NCBI GenBank assembly: GCA_015178975.1
Contig: WHVD01000056.1
Span: forward strand, 186,001-250,000
Length of the DNA stretch: 64,000 nucleotides
Direction of reading: 5' to 3'
DNA from: Hysterangium stoloniferum
Lineage: Eukaryota > Basidiomycota > Agaricomycetes > Hysterangiales > Hysterangiaceae
Every line of letters begins with the position of its first letter. Position 1 is the stretch's first letter. Positions 1 to 11,200 of this stretch are shown piece after piece. The translations under genes and the position numbers were made by a program. The notes beneath the pieces are model-generated. The model was not told the origin of the DNA, searched no databases, and saw only the letters and a list, made by a program, of their open reading frames with translations.

Positions 1-1117
1 CTTGCATGTATATCATTTTGCATCACCAATGGGAAAGATGCAACTGAATCACTTACTTCTTATAATCATACTTCAACAGAAATTTTCATTGATCTCTGAA
101 TGATCAACTGCATTGTGGGGCATGTACAACATGGCAGGGACTGGTATATCATTGACCAAAGTGGGGGCATTGCTTGGACTGTATTCATCAAGCCCAATCT
201 GGATGAAGAATGATTATGACCTGTGGACATGCAGCTCAGGTAAGTCATCATATTTAATGCAGAGTTTTCATATTGAACTATCAGTTTAGCTTGTCATTTC
301 CACACTGTATGCCATAGGTTTTGAAAGAATTATGTATATTTGGGGTCCTTCAACAACTTTCTCTCCTCCTTCTTAGAATCCTTCAAATGGCTCCCTGCTT
401 CAACGCTAGATGGCTGTAAGGCAAATATTTGGCGAGGTATGAGTTATTTTTATGGAGAGAATCAGCAGAAAAACATGTTAGGGCCTGAAGTGGGAAACAT
501 GTCAGTGATGGTGTGGGAAACCGACCGAGGACAGATTCACGGGTTGGAATATCACATACACGAGACGGGAGTGCTGTGGCCTAGTTATTTATTTGAATTC
601 ATCTGGAAGAGTCAATTAGCCTGTGGATAGGAAATTCAAATAGATATACATCATGGGAAAGAGTGTGCAATTGTACTTGAGGGTGCCAAACAGCTGTTTT
701 TAAGTCCATAATACTACTAAGAGAAGTACAACGTTACATCAAAATTAGTTCAATTAAGCACTTGAAATCAGTGCATTTTCTTAATTAAAATACTCCAATC
801 TCAGAGACCCCTGTCCGGCGCATTTTTGGACTTCTAATCAGAGCAAGCCTCTTAAGCACCAAAAGCAGTTCCTAATATGGCGATGATGTCGATTGATGCT
901 GTTCTAAACCCTAGCTAGCATACAAAATTTTACATACTTCGACCAGAACCTTGTGGAAAACATATGAGAAAAGTGTTTTTCGATCGACGTACTTTGAGCA
1001 GCTGAATTTAAATCTGATATTAGTGTCTTGCCAAAAGTTTTCAATCGTGAGATATCAAACTTGCCGACTTTGATTGTCCGCAACAGTACACAATTGGCGC
1101 TCCATATAGAGCGCATG
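1..1117. other. No confident gene; possible 3' remnant of a Plavaka-like ORF
   Basis: No complete gene is visible. A short plus-strand frame at 100-213 (37 codons) contains a stretch ending in YIIDQSGGIAWTVFI. This resembles, from memory, the C-terminal part of proteins encoded by basidiomycete Plavaka-type transposons, but it is too short to assign. A possible intron with GT-AG ends lies at 241-317, and an open frame follows at 340-630. A stop at 322-324, just after that acceptor, is in frame with it, so the pieces do not form a clear gene. The rest, up to the tRNA, is unremarkable AT-rich sequence. Confidence 0.2.
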
Positions 1118-1124
1118 AAAAAAA
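1118..1124 (-). terminator. RNA polymerase III T-run terminator of tRNA-Ile
   Basis: Seven consecutive T residues on the minus strand begin two bases after the discriminator base of the tRNA. A T-run is the normal Pol III stop. Confidence 0.7.
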
Positions 1125-1125
1125 C

Positions 1126-1219
1126 TAACCCGAGCGAGGATCGAACTCGCGACCCTTGCATTTCGCAAAGAGATTTACCCTATAAGTACAATGCTCTGAC
1201 CAAACTGAGCTACCGGGTT
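1126..1219 (-). tRNA. tRNA-Ile(UAU) with a 19-nt intron
   Basis: The minus strand folds as a full cloverleaf. The seven-base acceptor stem pairs 1213-1219 with 1127-1133 (one G-T pair), with discriminator A at 1126. The D arm has GCTC/GAGC and the anticodon stem pairs TTGTA with TGCAA. The anticodon UAU is at 1182-1184, and the T arm is GCGAG-TTCGATC-CTCGC. A 19-nt intron (1162-1180) sits one base 3' of the anticodon, the normal place for nuclear tRNA introns; yeast tRNA-Ile(UAU) also carries one. It would decode the AUA codon. Confidence 0.93.
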
Positions 1220-1531
1220 GTTGTAAAGCAGCGTCAACTTTGACTATAAGATGATAAATTTACGGTGACGGTGCCCGGACCCGGGTGTTTGTGGAGTGGG
1301 AGAGGTGATCGATGCGGTCTTGGATTGAGCGTAGACAAAGGCTACAACGACAAGAAAATAACCAATAATAATAATAAAATCTTGTCCTTGTCCACGTCCT
1401 CGTCGCTCCTTTCATCATCATCGGCCCTCGATACCAGTGTACCCAATCTACGCGTACCCTTTTCTCTCCCGATTCGATCCCCGTCCAGTCCAGAATCTAG
1501 GTCTACTCTAGACCCTACCCTACGTTCTCCG

Positions 1532-4122
1532 ATGGAACGTCAGCAGCATTCATATCCTCATCATATATTCGACCAGACAACCCAGTTACCTCCTTTGCAT
1601 CTTCCATCCCCATCTTCCTTTCGCTCTAATAATCATTCCACCACTCTGCCCCCCTTATCTCCAGGCAGGTTTCCCCCAGCAAACTACCACCCTTCCCTCT
1701 CACCCCCATCTTCAACTCAACTACCATGGCCCCCTCTCCGTAGATCCGACGTAAAGCCTCAGATCCTCAATCCTGCTCCAAATGACCATCATCATCATCC
1801 CCAAAAATCCTCCGCAAAACACCATCCAGACACCCACCCCCAACACAAAGACAGCGATGATGGCATGCCACCCACCAGTGACTTCGTCAAGAAGCTTTTC
1901 AAGTACGTTGCATACATCCTTCTGCAAACACACTGACCCGAAGAAACAGAATGCTTCAGGACAACTCGTTTTCTGATGTCGTATGCTGGGGTCCCGGGGG
2001 CGATTGCTTCATTATCAAGGTACTTTCTCTTCCTACCATTCTTTTGTATCCCGCCCAAATCTTTTTATCATCATCACCAACAGGACATGACCGAATTCAC
2101 AAAGTCAATCCTACCCCGCATGTTCAAGCACTCCAATTTCGCCAGCTTCGTCCGACAGCTAAACAAGTACGACTTTCACAAGATGAAAAATAACGAGGAA
2201 AATACCTTCGGCGATCACAGCTGGACCTTTCGCCATCCCGACTTCCGTGCAGATCGTCGTGATATGCTTGAGAACATCAAGCGTAAAGTCCCATCACAGC
2301 GGAAACCCATCCAGCCTGCGTTAAAGTCGGGTCCTGTCCCTACTGGTTCTGGTAGTGCTCCGTCCCCAGCGTCCCCGCCCTCTCCCCCGGACTCGAGTGC
2401 GATCCAGTCCCTCCAGTCCCAAGTTGACAGGCTAAATCGCACTGTCGACGATATGTCTAGCCACATACGCAACATAGAACGCAACTACCAAACCGTACTC
2501 GGCGAAATGGTCAACTTTCAGCGCAACATGGCTCAGCAGGACGGGCTCATGCAGAACCTCATACAGTACTTTTTGCAAATCGAGAATGGGAAGACCCAAC
2601 CACAATCGCAAGCGCAGAAAGATGCTGATGCGTCTACCGCCGCTACGTCCTCTTCCTCTTCCTCGTCCGACAACCTGCACCCTCTCCCACTCACCGAGAA
2701 TCAATTCGTCCCCGTTTCCGAGGCACAGCGTATCATGCGCGGCTCATACCCCGAGTCTATCGTCGCTCGCGCTTCTTTCGAGCAAATGAACGAGATGTCC
2801 CGCATCGCCAACACCGCAGGGATGCAGTTCGCCGGACCAGGAACACCTCCAGCGTCCGTGAGCCCTATGCCAACACAGGCGCAGGCCCAATCGCGACAGG
2901 ACGCACTGCAGCGCATTGAAGAGCTGCAGAGGCAGCGGCCGATGAGTGCGAACCCGTCCGACGAGCACGTTGCTTCGGAAAGCGGGAGCGGCTTTCCGGG
3001 TGGCCTGGTCGTGGGAATGAACGGGGCCGGTGAGGTGCCCCCTGGTCTGCAGGTGTTCACTGTGGGGCATTTGCTGCCGCGTTCGAGCACGGCTGATGCG
3101 GATGGTACGTGGTCGTTTGATCCCTCGTCGTTGCAGCTTGTCCAGCCGTCCTCTTCGTACTCCTCTGCACCGCCGAAACGCCGTGCGCCGACACCACAGC
3201 GCCTGCGGGTCCGTCGCTCGACGTTTGTCCCTGGCTGGGCTGTCCCGCCGAGAGTGCTACTTGTGGACGACGACGCGGTGAGCAGGAAGCTGTCGAGCAA
3301 GTTTCTGCAGGTGTTTGGGTGTACAATCGATGTTGCTGTCGATGGTGTAGGCGCGGTGAATAAGATGAATCTGGAAAAGTATGATTTAGTGTTGATGGTG
3401 GGCTTTTTCATGTTCATTGCTCAGGGTAGCGTCGTGTGCTGAGCCAATGGATAGGATATCGTGATGCCTAAATTGGATGGTGTATCTGCGACGTCGCTTA
3501 TCCGCCAGTTCGACCCTATGACACCCATCATTTCCATGACGAGTAATTCGAAGCCCAATGAGATCCTCACGTATTACTCGCACGGGATGAACGATATCCT
3601 CCCCAAGCCATTTACCAAGGAAGGCCTTCTCGATATGCTGGAGGTGCGTACTGACTCACTCTTATGCATTCTTATCAAAACGACGACTAACGAACGAAAC
3701 CTCTTTTTGTTTCTTCCTTGTCGTTTTTTTTTTTTTTCCTTCCCCAGAAACACCTCATGCATCTCAAGTCCATTCAAGAAATGGCGCGGATGCCGCGCGC
3801 CCTGCCCCCGGTAGGAGACGCCGACGATGCCGACGAAGTTGTGCCCTCCTCTAACAACCCCTCCTCCTCATCCACGCTTATCACCCCTCCATCAATTACC
3901 CTCTCTCCTATGTCCGAGTCTGATGCACGCATCAACCCCCTTGCGGGGCTGGGACTATCAGACGAGCAATATGCACAGGTATTGCAATCAATCCTGAACG
4001 GAGAGTTGGTCGTTGGAGGTGGAGACGAGGGCACGGTGTTGGGCAAGCGGCCCTTGGAGTTGGTTGACATGGAGGAGGGGGGAAGGGAGGAGAAACGGGG
4101 AAGATTTCAGGTTGTGGAGTAG
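1532..4122 (+). CDS. skn7: SKN7/PRR1-type regulator: HSF DNA-binding domain plus response-regulator receiver
   Basis: Five exons (1532-1902, 1950-2019, 2084-3397, 3455-3643, 3748-4122) give 772 codons and all introns are GT-AG. Residues about 112-220 form a heat-shock-factor DNA-binding domain, with FVKKLF and the core SFVRQLNKYDFHK. About 253-314 is a coiled coil. About 536-645 is a receiver domain: acidic pocket VDDD, phospho-acceptor Asp586 in DIVMPKLDG (first codon of exon 4), a Thr in MTSN and Lys636 in LPKPF. This order is that of yeast Skn7 and fission yeast Prr1, which act in the nucleus in oxidative and osmotic stress after phosphorelay input. The start chosen is the ATG at 1532, which leaves a Pro/His/Ser-rich N-terminus; other in-frame starts are possible. 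The last exon ends in a Ser/Pro-rich tail containing LGLSDEQYAQVLQSILNGEL. This tail is the part copied seven times downstream. Confidence 0.93.
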
Positions 4123-5335
4123 GTAGCGGCTGCGAGCTGCCCTTGGATGGCGGCGGCGGCGACGACGGCGGCAGGGTGTTATTCGTTTGTGAATTTGAAA
4201 TTTGTATTGTTTGGGCCCCCTCACTTTATTCCCCCATCTTGTAGTGCGTTGATCCTGCTGTTTGATTTGTTTAAATACTGTTGCGTATGACGTTACGGAC
4301 TGCTCGCATACCATATGCTTGTTATTGATACCAAAGTAGAATGACATTTTGATCATTTTGTAATCGTGGGACAAGGGGAATAGGACCAACACCTAAGGGA
4401 GTCTCCAGGGTCACATTGACTTGTGCGCGCCACTGGGGGCAGACATAAATAAAGGGAGAAAACAGAATTACGACAATTAGGAAATACAGGATATTTGGAA
4501 GCAGGATATTCCTGTTGGGGGATTGATGGGGGGGTGGAGCTCTAGCACTGCACAGGATCGACAACACGACACTCGCCCTCATCGATGTCCCGGGGCTTGG
4601 CGGATGGCCGGGATGGAAGCACGATCTGAAGGAATCTGACAGGGCAGGAAGCGGCAAAAAGTAAATGAAGAAGGATATCCGGTTAAAGTGAAATCGACGA
4701 AAAGGGATGCGGACAGAAGCACCGTATCCTAACAGCTAAGGCCTACGTATTGATTCCCAGTCCAGTGTGCACGGATCAATCCCATATCATTACCATCTTG
4801 AAGCCTCGCGTAGCATCCTTATTGTTATTTATTTATTTCGCCCTTGCGCAATTTCGATGCGGAGTTGACATCAGATAATGATTAGGTAATTCCCCAACCA
4901 TATATTGAATATTGCGGGCACAAAATTACAATGGGATTTAAACTGTGTGTTCAAGAAGGTCTATCATGAAGTATTCATGTAAGAGGTTGGCAACTTGGCA
5001 GACACTTTTCAAGGATGAGTGTAGTCTCATGCAATCATCCCAAAACAGCTAGAGACCGGTGCTGAAAATGATTGGATATCGGCAAAAGAGATTAGAAAAT
5101 AAACCTGCGCCGGCCAGGCATTCGACGTGTCTAGTTAGGGACTTTGAAACCGAAGTATCCTCGCTAATATTTCACTTGGACACCTGTTTACATGCGTATT
5201 CATGCTTATGGTGCACCGTAACTATGGCATACTGTCTACATATGGGCAAAAGTGACCAAGAGAGAAATGTGTATCTGGGCGACTGGAGCTTCCGGGTTGT
5301 ATTTACCAGGGATTGAACTATGACATGACAAAGGT
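4123..5335 (+). other. SKN7 3' flank, parent of the dispersed flank copies
   Basis: The sequences 4123-4366 and 4901-5335 recur after most SKN7-tail copies further on (near 14.74, 29.3, 33.4, 37.3, 53.9 and 61.2 kb, and inverted near 38.3-38.9 kb). This shows that the duplicated segment ran out of exon 5 into intergenic DNA. Homology stops near 5335, where the possible MITE begins. The 534 bases between the two parts are absent from every copy seen. Confidence 0.75.
4367..4900. mobile_element. 534 bp insertion in the SKN7 3' region, possible short TIR element
   Basis: The flank copy at 14738 reads straight from TAATCG to TATTGAATATT, whereas here 534 bp lie between these words. The ends look like imperfect inverted repeats: TGGGACAAGGGGAAT at the left, and the complement of TGGTTGGGGAATT at the right. 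No clear target duplication is visible and the inside has no recognisable protein. It could instead be parental DNA that was lost before the copies spread. Confidence 0.35.
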
Positions 5336-5348
5336 AGTAAGTCACTGT

Positions 5349-6057
5349 ACGATTTACGCCCCAAGCGGCGTAAATCCCACCGACCCCCGTAAATCGCGGC
5401 ATCGCGCCGGCACGACGGCCGCGCCCCGCCGCACGGCAGCGACGTCCGGGAACCCGGCTCACACGCACCACTTCTACACCCCGCCGCTCACGCGGGTTCC
5501 GCGCTCGCACGCACACACACACACACTTTTTTGGGTTTGTCGTAGTAGATAGCACCAGCAACAAAGAAAGTCGCAGCGCGATATATATTTATATATCTAT
5601 GCATATAATATATATATATTATTATTCGATTCACACCACCAAGAAAAAAATTTTTTTTTTTTTTCCTTTTCAATGTAAAACTTTGTTGTAGGAAGACACT
5701 CGCGATTATGCGATTATTTGCCTCTCTTCCATAAATTTATGAATTCTATTATTTTACTGCAGACCATTTACGAGGGGATATCTGCCGCATTTTTTTTAGC
5801 CTTATAAACCAGGGGGGCAAATGAGTTTTGTTTGTTATAGCATTTATGAGACGTATAGACCGCCCACACTCAAAATTACCAGTATAAATCACACGAGTCA
5901 CTTCTGGGAGACCATGGCATGTTCCTCAATTTTTTATATAGCTATATGTTTTCATTTTGGCTAGATTTACGGTGGTAAGAGCAGGTAAGAGAGGAGGTAA
6001 GTGAGCGCTTAGCGAGATTTACGGGTGGATTTACGGCGGATTTACCGTGGATTTACA
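5349..6057. mobile_element. Possible MITE with inverted clusters of GATTTAC subterminal motifs
   Basis: Three GATTTAC/GTAAATC words lie near 5351-5395 and five near 5963-6055, mostly in opposite orientation. The left cluster (GGCGTAAATCCCACC...CCCCGTAAATCGCG) closely matches the reverse complement of the right cluster (CGCCGTAAATCCACCCGTAAATC). Clustered subterminal repeats are typical of binding sites for some DNA-transposon transposases. The interior is a GC-rich block, a CA run and AT-rich DNA without an open frame. The element begins just where homology to the other SKN7-flank copies ends, which supports an insertion. Exact ends and target duplication are not resolved. Confidence 0.4.
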
Positions 6058-6152
6058 CATCCAGGCGGCACACTTCCAAATGGTTTTTCGATCAATTGGA
6101 GGCTTCAAAAGATTTCTAATAACAAAATAATATATATATATATTCTATTCTA

Positions 6153-6550
6153 TACAAGAAACCGATTAATCCAGTATGAGTTTCGTCATCGCCCGCCCTC
6201 CCTCAGTCAGCGGTCAGGTCACGGTCAGGTCACGACCATTGCTTATGTAATGGTTCAATCCCACAACTGCCCGAGACACTCAAAAGTCACGCGAAAGATT
6301 CATTTTATAATATATAATACACACACCACTAACAATCATTTTTTTTTTTTTTACAAGAAACCGATTAATCCAGTATGAGTTTCGTCATCGCCCGCCCTCC
6401 CTCAGTCAGCGGTCAGGTCACGGTCAGGTCACGACCATTGCTTATGTAATGGTTCAATCCCACAACTGCCCGAGACACTCAAAAGTCACGCGAAAGATTC
6501 ATTTTATAATATATAATACACACACCACTAACAATCATTTTTTTTTTTTT
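6153..6550 (+). repeat. 199 bp direct tandem duplication
   Basis: The 199 bp from 6153 to 6351 are repeated almost without change at 6352-6550, including the T-run at the end of each copy. A few more bases of the unit (TACAAGAA) follow. Near identity suggests a recent event. No coding role is seen. Confidence 0.9.
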
Positions 6551-7220
6551 ATGTACAAGAAGAAAGAGAAAGAGAGAGACGAACGCCACCATCAACCAGA
6601 TTGATAACGTACCAAGGAAGGCAGGGGGTAAGCCAGGGGGGCACATATCACCACTCTAACACGCCAGCAGGAGGAGGAAGGGAAAAAGGGGGAGGGAAGA
6701 GATTCAGTAAATGGTGGCTGGCTGGCATACTGGCTGGCATACGAAAAGGGGGGGGGGAGGGGGGGGAGGCTCTCCAAACGAGCTTGGAGAGAGAATCATG
6801 TCGTTGTCGTTGTTGTCGTCATCATTGGGTTGTCTCTCTCTCTCTCTGGGTGTGATTGGGAGAGAGAGACGGGTGAACCGAGAGCGAGAGAGAATCATGT
6901 CGTCATTGTCATCGTTGTCGTTCGTCGTCATCGTCATCAGACGCAGGGTCAGTCCGAGACCAAGGAGACCGGGAGCGAGCGAGAGGGGGGATTAAAAAAA
7001 GATGTGTGCGCTTTGATAACGCCTGCCTGGGGGGGTGAGAGCACGGTGTGAACGCCTGCAGTGTGCGGTTGGCCGGTGGTGGTGGTGTGCAGTCAGTGGG
7101 TGGCCTGGTGGTGTTGTGTGTGTGTGTGTGTGTGTGTGTGTGGTGCATGTCGTGGCGGCGGTGGGCGGTGGGAGTGGCGGCGGAGTCATTCTTTAAAGAG
7201 CAGGAACAGTGGGGTCAATA
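6551..7220. repeat. Low-complexity DNA with a TG microsatellite
   Basis: The stretch is purine-rich, then rich in TCGTTGT/CATCGTC words, then G-rich, with an alternating TG run at about 7113-7141. Open frames here are composition artefacts (Ser/Arg, His/Thr and Gly-rich). I see no gene. Confidence 0.7.
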
Positions 7221-7957
7221 TGAGTGAGAATTGTAAATTGTACCATCAACGTTTCCTACAATGTCATTCTCATCCGTGGTCGTATTCATATTATTGTCGG
7301 TACAGCCAAGCAGATGAAGGTCACCCTATGGGCTTCAGTGGTGTGCGGGTGCACACTCAACACCCATGTGTTCCAGTCGGTTCCTCCTCAAGGATATACT
7401 CAGGGTGGGCTCGTGGATAGACCGATTCACGAGAACCAATTGGCGGGTTACCATAATGTTCCGTTTGCTGATTTCAGTCCCCCAGAACCCATTTATCATG
7501 TAGGACAATGCCGAACCGCTCACTGTAATCCTCAATGGTCACTTGGGAAGGAAGCCATTTCTCTTGCTTCTAGGGTGGGGAATGGGGAATGGGTTTAGAA
7601 CGTGAAATTATCAAAATCAAAGAAGTAATCGGTAGGTCTGGACTCACGATGTATAATCAAACACCTGGTTGCGGTCGCGACTGGAGGATGAACTGGAGAT
7701 AGGAGGTGACGGGATCCTTCTCATATTATTGCAGCTCGTATTTCCAGTTGCCCACCAGGAGGACTGGAATGAGTTGGCATCAAACATCAAAGACAGGATT
7801 CCAGAGAGGATACCTATACAACGTTTCAAAATACGGAAGGGAAAATAACGATTGTCAAAGCACATACCCCATGCAAAGCACATACCCATCATGAGAACCG
7901 TGATGATGGAGTGCGGGTTCGTCATTCGTGGGTCGTGGGGTAGAGAGAGGGTGGAAA
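7221..7957 (-). other. Possible terminal exon of an unrecognised minus-strand host gene
   Basis: On the minus strand a good acceptor (CCACCCTAG, at 7570-7571) precedes an open exon at 7569-7474. It would encode a 31-residue end including QVTIEDYSERFGIVLHDKW. A donor-like GTGAGT lies upstream near 7647, but the frame of the preceding open stretch does not clearly join it. The copia element starts at 7958, so any upstream part of such a gene would be separated from it by 4.8 kb. I do not recognise the product. Confidence 0.2.
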
Positions 7958-8228
7958 TATTAAAAATAGTATGAGTTGACTCTATTGCAATACACAATAT
8001 ACAAGGGTTTAATAAGCTTGTAATAAAAGTACTTTATGTCTCAATATCTTGTGTCAGTTAGTGTAGCACCTCCTGACAATATAGGTTGGATGCTCTGGGA
8101 GGTGTATAGTGGTTCTGACACACATTAACCTCCAAATGCATGGTCCACAATTAGCATCTTCATATGAAAAGTTGCAATAATTGGTGGACTCCCCTATAAA
8201 AAGGTGTGTTTCATCATCAAATTTAACA
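7958..8228 (-). repeat. 3' LTR of the first copia element (271 bp)
   Basis: It matches 12502-12773 with two substitutions and one single-base indel. On the minus strand it starts TGTTAAATTT and ends TTTTTAATA. The ends are fixed by the GGAAA target duplication. Confidence 0.95.
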
Positions 8229-11200
8229 CACCCCCTTGATGAAACACTTTTTTAATCCCATATCTGTTCAATTTCCTAATCCCATCATAGATCTGAACTT
8301 TTCCACCTTTGGTTTTGGTAATGCTTTGGTTAAGATATCTGCCAGCATTTCATCTGTTTGTAGGTAGATAGGGTTGATTGATTCCTTTTCTACCATGTCA
8401 CGTAACCAGTAGTAGCATAGGTCCAGATGTTTCATTCGTCCATGATGTTCTGGATTCTTGGCTACAGTTAGTGCTGACTGGTTGTCAATGAAGAGTTTTG
8501 ATGGACATGGTGCCTTGTATCCCAATTCCTTTAACAGGTTCTGCATCCAACAGATCTCCTTCCCTGCTGCAACTGCAGCAACATATTCAGCTTCTGTGGT
8601 GGATAGTGTCACAATTGGTTGTAGTTTGCTGCTCCAACATACTGCTCCTGATCCCACTTTGATTATGTACCCTGTTGTTGATTTTCCACTGTCCTTGTCT
8701 CCACCATAACTAGCATCACTGAAGCCAACAAATAGATCTGTATTTAATGGATCAGGACCATATGTGAGTTTCATATCCATAGTTCCCTTCAAATATCAGA
8801 ATAGATGCTTGACAGCCTTCCAGTGTGCTATACCAGGGTTTGAATTAAACCGAGCCAATACTCCTGCAGTGTATGCAATGTCGGGACGGGTGGTAGTGGC
8901 GAAGTACATCATGGACCCAACTGCATTAATGTAGGGAATGTCACGCATTTCATTCTGTTCCTCCATGGTTTTGGGTGACTGATCTGATGATAGTTTTGCC
9001 CCTGGATCCATGGGTGTACCCACTGTATGACAATTTGACATCCCAAATTCCTGTAATTTGTTCAAGATGTACTGGCATTGTGATAGAGAGATAGTCCGCT
9101 TTTCTCGATCTCGTGTGATTTCAATGCCTAATAGGAAAGATGTAGGTCCTAGATCCCTGAGTTTGAAATGTGTGGCTAATTCAGCTACAAAATCATCCAG
9201 GACTTTTTCAGATGGTCCTGCAAGGGTGATGTCATCTACAAATATGGGAACAATGACTTTGATTCCATCTCGTTGATAGATATAGACCGATGGATCAGAA
9301 TAAATCCGCTTGAAGTCCATTTTCTCTAGTACACTCCGCAGGTGTTTGCTCCAGAGGTTGCTTGCCTGCTTGAGTCCATAGAGTGACTTGTCTAGTCTAC
9401 ATGCTACATCTGATCCTCCTTGGTGAAATCCTTCTGGTTGGACCATGTATATTTCTGTATCAATATCACTGTTGATGAATGCATGTGATATGTCAACTGA
9501 TCGGAGGTGAAGGCCTTCTGCTGCAGCCAGTGCTAATACTAGACGAATAGTAGCATGGCGCATTGTTGGGGCAAAAATCTCTGTATAGTCAAATCCTGGT
9601 CTCTGGTTGTATCCTTTAGCAACCAATCGTGCCTTAAACCGTTCTATTGATCCATCTGCCTTTCGTTTCACTTTGAAAACCCATTTTGATCCTATAGCCT
9701 TTTTTCCTGGTGGTAGTTTCATTATGGTCCAAGTTCCATTGCTCATGTGTGTGTTCATTTCCTCCAAGGCTGCCTCTCTCCATTGTCTTGCCTGTGGACC
9801 ATTCATTGCCTCTGTAAATGTCCTTGGTTCAGAAATAATTGACGCATGTGCCTCCTCCAATTCCACTTCATCGGTACTGTCAGAAGTGGTAGGATTGGGT
9901 TCCCAGGTTTTCCACCATTCATTAGGAGGTTTTTTGTTGCGCAAAGGTTTTCGAATGGCAATTGGTCTGTTATCTTCCTCCTCCTCTTCCTCCTCCTCAT
10001 TATCTGTGATCTGGGGGGATGGTGTGATAACATTGTCTTCGGATTCAGGTACAGGGAATTCATGATCCTCCACAGGGGCAGTTGGTAATTCGCTCAGTGG
10101 ATTATCATCTTCTTCAACAACTGGACCCCCTGGGATATAATCCCTAGTACTTGATTCATCCTTCCCACCAGTATCTGGAACTTGTGGTGGTTGGTGTTTC
10201 CATGTGTATCGTTCATCAAATTCAGCTCGTTCACTGATCACTATCCTTCTTGTCAATGGGTTGTAGAATAACCATCCCTTATACCCTTCAGGATACCCAA
10301 TGAAGATGCATTTCTCCATGTGAGATCCCAGGCTTGATCATTTATCCTTTTGAATGTGGACATATGCAATGCATCCCCAAACTCTGATGTGACTGATATT
10401 TGGTTTCCTTTTGTGCCAAATTTCATATGGGGTTTTGTCCTTTAAGGCAGATGATGGGCAGTGGTTCCAGATGTGTACAAATGCAGCCAGGCAGTACTCC
10501 CAGAAGTTCTTGGGTAGTTCAGACTCTGTTAGCATGGTTGTAATCCCTTCTGCTAATGTCCGGTTTGCACGCTCTGCCATTCCATTTTGCTGAGGTCTAT
10601 TATGGACTGTATGCTGACGCAGGATACCATGTTTATCGGTGAATTCAATGAATGCTCTTGACATGTATTCTCCACCCTTGTCATCCCTAAGTTTCTTTAT
10701 TTCCGTCCAAGGAGGTTTTCTGCAAATGCTTTGTACCGTTTGAATGCCCAGAAAACACCACTTTTGGACTTGATTGGGATGACATAATAGAATCTTGAAG
10801 CCTCATCAATGAATGTAACCCAATAGTAACATCCAGATCGGGATCTTGTGCCAATATAATGTACATCTGTATGTACCAACTCCAAAGGTTCATTGCAGTG
10901 ATGTTCTGATGGGGGAAATGGGTTGGCATGCATCTTTCCTGCAAGACATGGTTCACAAATTGGATCTGGTTTAGCCTTTGAATTAAGTACCAATCCTTTA
11001 ACCATGTTTCTTCTCATTAGATTCTTTATCCCCTCATAGTGGTGATGTCCCAATCTTCTATGCCACAGAGACAGATCTAGAGGTAAAGTAGAGGACATAT
11101 GCACATTCTCCATTTTATTTATAATAGTCTTGCCATCCAAGTAGCCCACATTTCGATCAGTGATTGATGCAGTGAATAAAAGATTCCCATGGCGATTAAA

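Noticed and set aside
904-1243. Open frames on both strands around 1.0-1.2 kb
   Set aside because: They run across the tRNA gene and have no protein features.
2701-3417. 238-codon minus-strand open frame opposite SKN7
   Set aside because: It lies antisense to the coiled-coil-to-receiver part of SKN7, whose plus-strand domains are unmistakable. GC-rich codons keep the shadow frame open.
4322-4657. 111-codon minus-strand frame with hydrophobic stretch
   Set aside because: It starts inside the 534 bp insertion and ends in SKN7 3' flank, so it bridges two unrelated pieces. No conserved motif.
6592-7189. Several overlapping frames rich in Ser/Arg, Gly or His/Thr
   Set aside because: They are products of simple repeats (TCGTTGT, GGGA, TG runs).
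7061-7598. Plus-strand frames of 119 and 124 codons
   Set aside because: They begin in or near the TG repeat and have no domain. The antisense side has a better exon-like signal, which is itself weak.
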